Source: CAVPGP01 sp963704025
Lineage (GTDB): Bacteria > Actinomycetota > Thermoleophilia > Gaiellales > Gaiellaceae
NCBI GenBank assembly: GCA_963704025.1
Contig: CAVPGP010000001.1
Coordinates: 310,001 to 374,000, forward strand
Length of the DNA stretch: 64,000 bases
Direction: 5' to 3'
Below the pieces are notes generated by a model. The model ran no database searches, was not told where the DNA came from, and saw only the letters and a program-made list of their open reading frames with translations. This document shows positions 60,859 through 64,000 of the stretch, one piece after another (the first letter of the stretch is position 1; each line of letters begins with the position of its first letter). A program made the position numbers and the translations under genes.

Positions 60859-61668
60859 ATGCTCCGGGTGGTGTCCGGCCTGCTCGTCGTCAACCCGCGG
60901 TCCGGCGACGAGTCCCGGTCGACGGATGTCCTCCGGGCCGAGGCGCTGCGGCGCGGGATCCGCGTTCGGTCGCTAAGCGAGGGCGAGGATCCGGCCGAAG
61001 CCGCCCGTGAGGCCGACGAGGGCCCGGTCGGGGCAGCCGGCGGCGACGGGACCGTCTCTCGGGTCGCGACGGTTTGCGTGGAGCGGGACTTCCAGCTCGT
61101 GCCGGTGCCGTTCGGGACGAGGAATCATTTCGCACGGGACGCCGGGTTCGACCGCGACGACCCGATCGGCGCGCTGGACGTCTTCGCGGCCGGTCTCGAG
61201 CGACGCGTCGACGTGGGCCGCGTCAACGATCGGCTCTTCCTCAACAACGTCTCGCTCGGTCTCTACGCACGGCTGGTCCACCGCCGCGAGCACCACCGTC
61301 GGCGACGCGACGGATTCGCCCGGGTTCGAGCACTGACGCCGGCGGCGACCAAGCGCCACCTGCTGGGGCTGAAGATCGACGGGCAGCCGATCGAGACGCG
61401 GGTCCTGCTCGTCGCGAACAACCGCTACAGGCTCGACATGCTCTCGCTCGGCGAGCGCGAGCGGCTCGACGAGGGTCTCCTTCACGTCTACGTCCTGCAG
61501 GGCCGGGCGTGGGAGGAGCGCACGTGCCGAGAGCTCACCGTCGACACGGCGGCGGGACGGCTCGAGGCCGCTGCCGACGGCGAGCCCGGTGAGCTCGGGA
61601 CGCCGCTCGAGTTCGGGATCGAGCCCCGCGCGCTACGGCTGCTCGTACCGCGCTCGCCAGAGCGCTAA
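60859..61668 (+). CDS. diacylglycerol/lipid kinase-family protein (269 aa)
   Basis: The nucleotide-binding motif GPVGAAGGDGTVSRVATVCVE and VPVPFGTRNHFARDAGFDRDDP are the DAGK catalytic signatures. A beta-rich C-terminal domain follows with LFLNNVSLGLYARLVHRRE. Members phosphorylate diacylglycerol, sphingosine-like or related lipids. Its 3' end overlaps the convergent NUDIX gene by 36 bp. Confidence 0.88.
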   Translation: MLRVVSGLLVVNPRSGDESRSTDVLRAEALRRGIRVRSLSEGEDPAEAAREADEGPVGAAGGDGTVSRVATVCVERDFQLVPVPFGTRNHFARDAGFDRDDPIGALDVFAAGLERRVDVGRVNDRLFLNNVSLGLYARLVHRREHHRRRRDGFARVRALTPAATKRHLLGLKIDGQPIETRVLLVANNRYRLDMLSLGERERLDEGLLHVYVLQGRAWEERTCRELTVDTAAGRLEAAADGEPGELGTPLEFGIEPRALRLLVPRSPER

Positions 61669-62151
61669 CGCCTCGATCTGACCCGGAAAGGCGATCTCCT
61701 CGTCGGCGGGAAGCTCGTCGGCCGCGAACCAGCGGAGCTCGTCGACGTCGTCGTCCGGGCGCTCCACGCCGCCGACGGGATGGGCGAGCCAGGTCAGGGA
61801 GAGGATCGTCCGCCCGTCGTAGGGATCAAGCCAGATCCCGAGGAACTCCGTCACCTCGATCTCCAGCCCGGTCTCCTCGCGCAGCTCCCGGTGGAGCGCC
61901 TCCAGCGGATGCTCGTGCTCGTCGAGGAAGCCGCCCGGGAAGTCCCAGCGACCTTTCCGCGGCTCGAGCGCTCGACGCGCGAGCAGGACGCGGCCGTCAC
62001 GCTCGACGAGCGCCTGGGCGCCGGGCACGGCGTTCGCCCACTGCATCTCGCCGCAGTCGCGGCAGCGGGCGAAGTTCCGGCCCCGGGTTAGAGCACCGCC
62101 GCAAACGGGGCAGAACCTCCAGCGATCCAGGATCGACACGCCGACGACCAT
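61633..62151 (-). CDS. NUDIX hydrolase with zinc ribbon (172 aa)
   Basis: An N-terminal zinc ribbon (FCPVCGGALTRGRN, FARCRDCGEM) precedes a NUDIX domain with the box GGFLDEHEHPLEALHRELREE followed by TGLEI. The arrangement resembles NudC-type and related NADH- or nucleotide-diphosphate hydrolases. The ATG at 62151 gives VVGVSILDRWRFCP. It ends 36 bp inside the opposite-strand lipid kinase gene. Confidence 0.88.
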   Translation of the reverse strand: MVVGVSILDRWRFCPVCGGALTRGRNFARCRDCGEMQWANAVPGAQALVERDGRVLLARRALEPRKGRWDFPGGFLDEHEHPLEALHRELREETGLEIEVTEFLGIWLDPYDGRTILSLTWLAHPVGGVERPDDDVDELRWFAADELPADEEIAFPGQIEALALWRARYEQP

Positions 62152-62201
62152 AATCGGAAGGAGCCTGTGCACGAGCCCAGCGACAAACGGCGGCACCCCG
62201 C

Positions 62202-62576
62202 GTGAGCCCGCGGGCGAGCAGCGCCACCGCCCACGAGCTGTCCCGGATCGGTCTGCTCGCGACGCTTCCGGGCGAGGTGCTCTCACGCCTCGCAGCGAGG
62301 ATGCAGCGCGAGGAGATCCCTTCGGGACAGGCAATCGTCACGGAGGGTGAGGCGGACGACGGGCGGTTCTACGTGCTGTTGACCGGCATGCTCACCGTCT
62401 CGCAGGAGGCGCGCGGCGCCCGGCGGCTGCTGCGGCCCGGCGACTACTTCGGCGAGGTGGCCGCGGCGATGGGCGTCCCGCGCACGGCGAGCGTCCGGGC
62501 CCTGACGCCCGCCGTCGTGGCGAGCTGCGACCGCGCGACGTTCGACGAGTTCGTCAAGCCGCTGTTCTCGGCCTGA
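62202..62576 (+). CDS. cyclic nucleotide-binding-domain protein (124 aa)
   Basis: A stand-alone cNMP-binding (cupin-like) domain: LSRIGLLATLPGEVLSRLAARM, GRFYVLLTGMLTVSQEARGARRLLRPGDYFGEVAAAMGVPRTASVRAL. The phosphate-binding cassette (FGEVAAAMGVPRTASV) fits cAMP or cGMP binding. There is no DNA-binding or enzyme domain, so it would work through partners. GTG 62202. Confidence 0.85.
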   Translation: MSPRASSATAHELSRIGLLATLPGEVLSRLAARMQREEIPSGQAIVTEGEADDGRFYVLLTGMLTVSQEARGARRLLRPGDYFGEVAAAMGVPRTASVRALTPAVVASCDRATFDEFVKPLFSA

Positions 62577-62601
62577 GCGGCCTTGCTGGGCAGCCTCGGC
62601 C

Positions 62602-63441
62602 TTACGAGGTCTGACCCTGCACGGAGGGCGTGCCGAGCTCGGCGAGCACGCCGTCCGAGAGACGGGGCCACGCCTCCTTCGCCCAGTCTCCGAAGGCGAG
62701 TTCGGTGAGGCAGCCGAGCGCGACCTCCGCCTCGGGATCGACCCAGAGGAACGTGCCGCTCCGCCCGAAGTGGCCGAACGTCCGAGGCGAGTTCGCCGCG
62801 CCTGTCCAGTGCGGGCGCTTCGCGTCGCGCAGCTCGAAGCCGAGGCCCCAGTCGTTCGGCACCAGCCGCCCGAAGCCGGGCAAGACGCCGTCGAGGCCGG
62901 GGAACTGCACCGAGACGGCCTCGGCGAGCGTCTCCGGCGCGATGCGAGTCGGCAGCAGCAGCTCCCGGGCCAGCGTCGAGAGGTCGCCGATTGTGCCGGA
63001 CGCCCCACTCCCGGCCGGCCCTTCGAGCACGATCCCGGTCCCGGCCCACACCGAGCCGAAGTACTCGGCGAACGGCATCTCCGCGCGGACGGCGACGAGC
63101 TCGGCCAGCACGTCGAAGCCCGTGTTCGAGTAGATCCGCCGCTCGCCGGGGCGCGCGATCGGGACGTCTCCCTCGAACGGAAGGCCCGAGGCGTGAGCCA
63201 GCAGGTGACGAACGGTCGACCCGGGCGGCCCGGCGGGCTCGTCGAGGTCGAGGACGCCCTCTTCCGCCGCGACGAGCACGGCCAGCGCGGACGCGAGCTT
63301 CGTCACCGACGCCCAGGCGAAGACGCGCGCCGTTTCTCCGGCCGCCGCCTCCGTCCGTCCGACCGCGGCGACGGCGGCGTGGTCGGCCGGCCACCCGGCG
63401 ATTTGCCTCAGCGCCTCCACGGTCCGCAGACTAGCCAGCAT
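62602..63441 (-). CDS. beta-lactamase-like serine hydrolase (279 aa)
   Basis: Class C beta-lactamase/DD-peptidase fold: the SxxK motif in FAWASVTKLASAL, the YxN motif in RRIYSNTGFDVLAEL, and the third-motif region near FGHFGRSGTFLWVDP (HxG-like in place of KTG). No signal peptide is present, so it is probably cytoplasmic and acts as an esterase or peptidase rather than a wall enzyme. Its ATG shares two bases with the divergent RidA start. Confidence 0.85.
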   Translation of the reverse strand: MLASLRTVEALRQIAGWPADHAAVAAVGRTEAAAGETARVFAWASVTKLASALAVLVAAEEGVLDLDEPAGPPGSTVRHLLAHASGLPFEGDVPIARPGERRIYSNTGFDVLAELVAVRAEMPFAEYFGSVWAGTGIVLEGPAGSGASGTIGDLSTLARELLLPTRIAPETLAEAVSVQFPGLDGVLPGFGRLVPNDWGLGFELRDAKRPHWTGAANSPRTFGHFGRSGTFLWVDPEAEVALGCLTELAFGDWAKEAWPRLSDGVLAELGTPSVQGQTS

Positions 63442-63847
63442 GAAACGACGGCAGATCTCCTCGGGCGCCGCATTCGAGGACCGGGTCGGCTACTCCCGCG
63501 CGGTCGTCGTCGGCCCGCATGTCTGGGTCTCCGGCACGGCGCCGATCATGCCCGGCGACGCGGACCCGCCGGCGGACGCCTACGGCCAGGCGCAGCGTTG
63601 CCTCGAGATCGTCGCGGCCGCCCTGCGCGAGGCGGGCGGCTCGCTGGACGACGTCGTCCGTACCCGGATCTACGTCACGCGCGCGGAGCTGATCGACGAG
63701 GTCGGCCGTGCCCACCGCGAGGCGTTCGCGACCGCGCGGCCGGCGACCACCGGCATCGTGACGGCGCTCCTCGACCCCCGCTGGCTCGTCGAGATCGAGG
63801 CGGAGGCCTACCTCGGCGCCGCCGAAACGGGATACTCCGGGCCGTGA
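63440..63847 (+). CDS. RidA-family (YjgF/UK114) protein (135 aa)
   Basis: VGYSRAVVVGPHVWVSGTAPIMP, QAQRCLEIVAAALREAGGSLDDVVRTRIYVTRAELIDE and PATTGIVTALLDPRWLVEIEAEAYL are the family segments. The conserved Arg is in VVRTRIYVT and the Glu in LVEIEAEA. RidA enzymes hydrolyse reactive enamine/imine intermediates. Its start codon overlaps the divergent serine hydrolase start (CATG), and its stop overlaps the next gene (GTGA). Confidence 0.9.
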   Translation: MKRRQISSGAAFEDRVGYSRAVVVGPHVWVSGTAPIMPGDADPPADAYGQAQRCLEIVAAALREAGGSLDDVVRTRIYVTRAELIDEVGRAHREAFATARPATTGIVTALLDPRWLVEIEAEAYLGAAETGYSGP

Positions 63848-64000
63848 CCGACGACGACCTGCGGCAGGCGAAGCAGATCTATCCGGCGACGATCACCGGC
63901 AAGGGAGCGAGCTTCGCCGCGGGCGGCAGCGTCCTCGACCACGCCTTCGGCACGAGCGACCCGTACACGCTCGGCGTCGAGGAGGAGTACATGCTCCTCG
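63844..64000 (+). CDS. glutamate-cysteine ligase-like (GCS2/YbdK family) protein, 5' part
   Basis: From the GTG at 63844 the frame reads TDDDLRQAKQIYPATITGKG and then YTLGVEEEYMLL at the window edge. TLGVEEEYML is the first ATP-grasp-like motif of the carboxylate-amine ligase (GCS2) family. The rest lies outside. Coupled to ridA by a 4-bp overlap. Confidence 0.7.
   Translation, partial: MTDDDLRQAKQIYPATITGKGASFAAGGSVLDHAFGTSDPYTLGVEEEYMLL

Noticed and set aside
1..64000. CRISPR array, phage structural genes, rRNA operon or a biosynthetic gene cluster
   Set aside because: No regularly spaced repeats of CRISPR type, no capsid or tail proteins, no rRNA and no PKS/NRPS-type genes were seen; the tandem repeat at 1328-1780 is a tRNA duplication.

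Overview
The window is about 70 % GC, dense in genes, and has the gene style of a soil-type actinobacterium, most likely class Thermoleophilia (Gaiellales or Solirubrobacterales relatives). That placement is inferred from base composition, frequent GTG starts, four-base GTGA/ATGA gene overlaps and the protein families, not from a marker tree. Six intact tRNA genes are scattered as singletons: Leu(TAG), Arg(TCG), His(GTG), Arg(TCT), Gly(TCC) and Pro(TGG).

Layout. 1-1800: the 5' part of an Obg/DRG-type GTPase gene, a small membrane protein, and a tRNA-Leu next to two 3'-truncated copies in a 185-bp tandem repeat. 1827-9602 (all minus): an OmpR-type response regulator and histidine kinase run directly into a branched-chain-amino-acid-type ABC transporter (permease, fused permease-ATPase, lipoprotein binding protein) and two membrane or secreted proteins. 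This looks like one sensing-and-uptake operon. 9792-16512: a small lipoprotein, an alpha/beta hydrolase, a membrane-anchored protein with a LacI-like helix-turn-helix, a methyltransferase, a GFA enzyme, an amine oxidase and a cupin. 16600-23000: accessory DNA with many broken genes around an IS110-family element. 23300-31900: tRNAs, an operon of dienelactone hydrolase, glycerol kinase, MMPL transporter and MpaB-type oxygenase, then a TPR protein, a 172-bp palindromic element and a TolB-like propeller. 31900-39260: AI-2E transporter, diheme cytochrome c with CtaG, M29 aminopeptidase and secreted repeat proteins. 39359-46424: a second accessory stretch with a cysteine-less ArsC-like gene, ChrB-type chromate-resistance genes, fragments of cydA, DUF1003, aquaporin and other genes, and small secreted proteins. 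46590-50117: a large LuxR-family ATPase regulator and an integrase remnant abutting tRNA-Pro. 50196-64000: mostly core genes (EamA transporter, multi-GAF sensor kinase plus receiver, ispH, ileS, thioredoxin, diacylglycerol kinase family, NUDIX, serine hydrolase, RidA and the start of a glutamate-cysteine ligase-like gene).

About a dozen otherwise recognisable genes carry a single 1-nt frameshift, often beside runs of G or C. Some of these may be sequence errors. Others (internal deletions, chimeric fragments, an in-frame TGA) look like real decay in the two accessory stretches. The observations I rate highest are the transmembrane LacI-like regulator, the 172-bp palindromic element, the tRNA-Leu tandem array, the catalytic-cysteine-free ArsC homologue, the 11-bp-period direct repeat next to the OmpR regulator, the structured leader before ispH and the paired GTACCTGGT palindromes after it.
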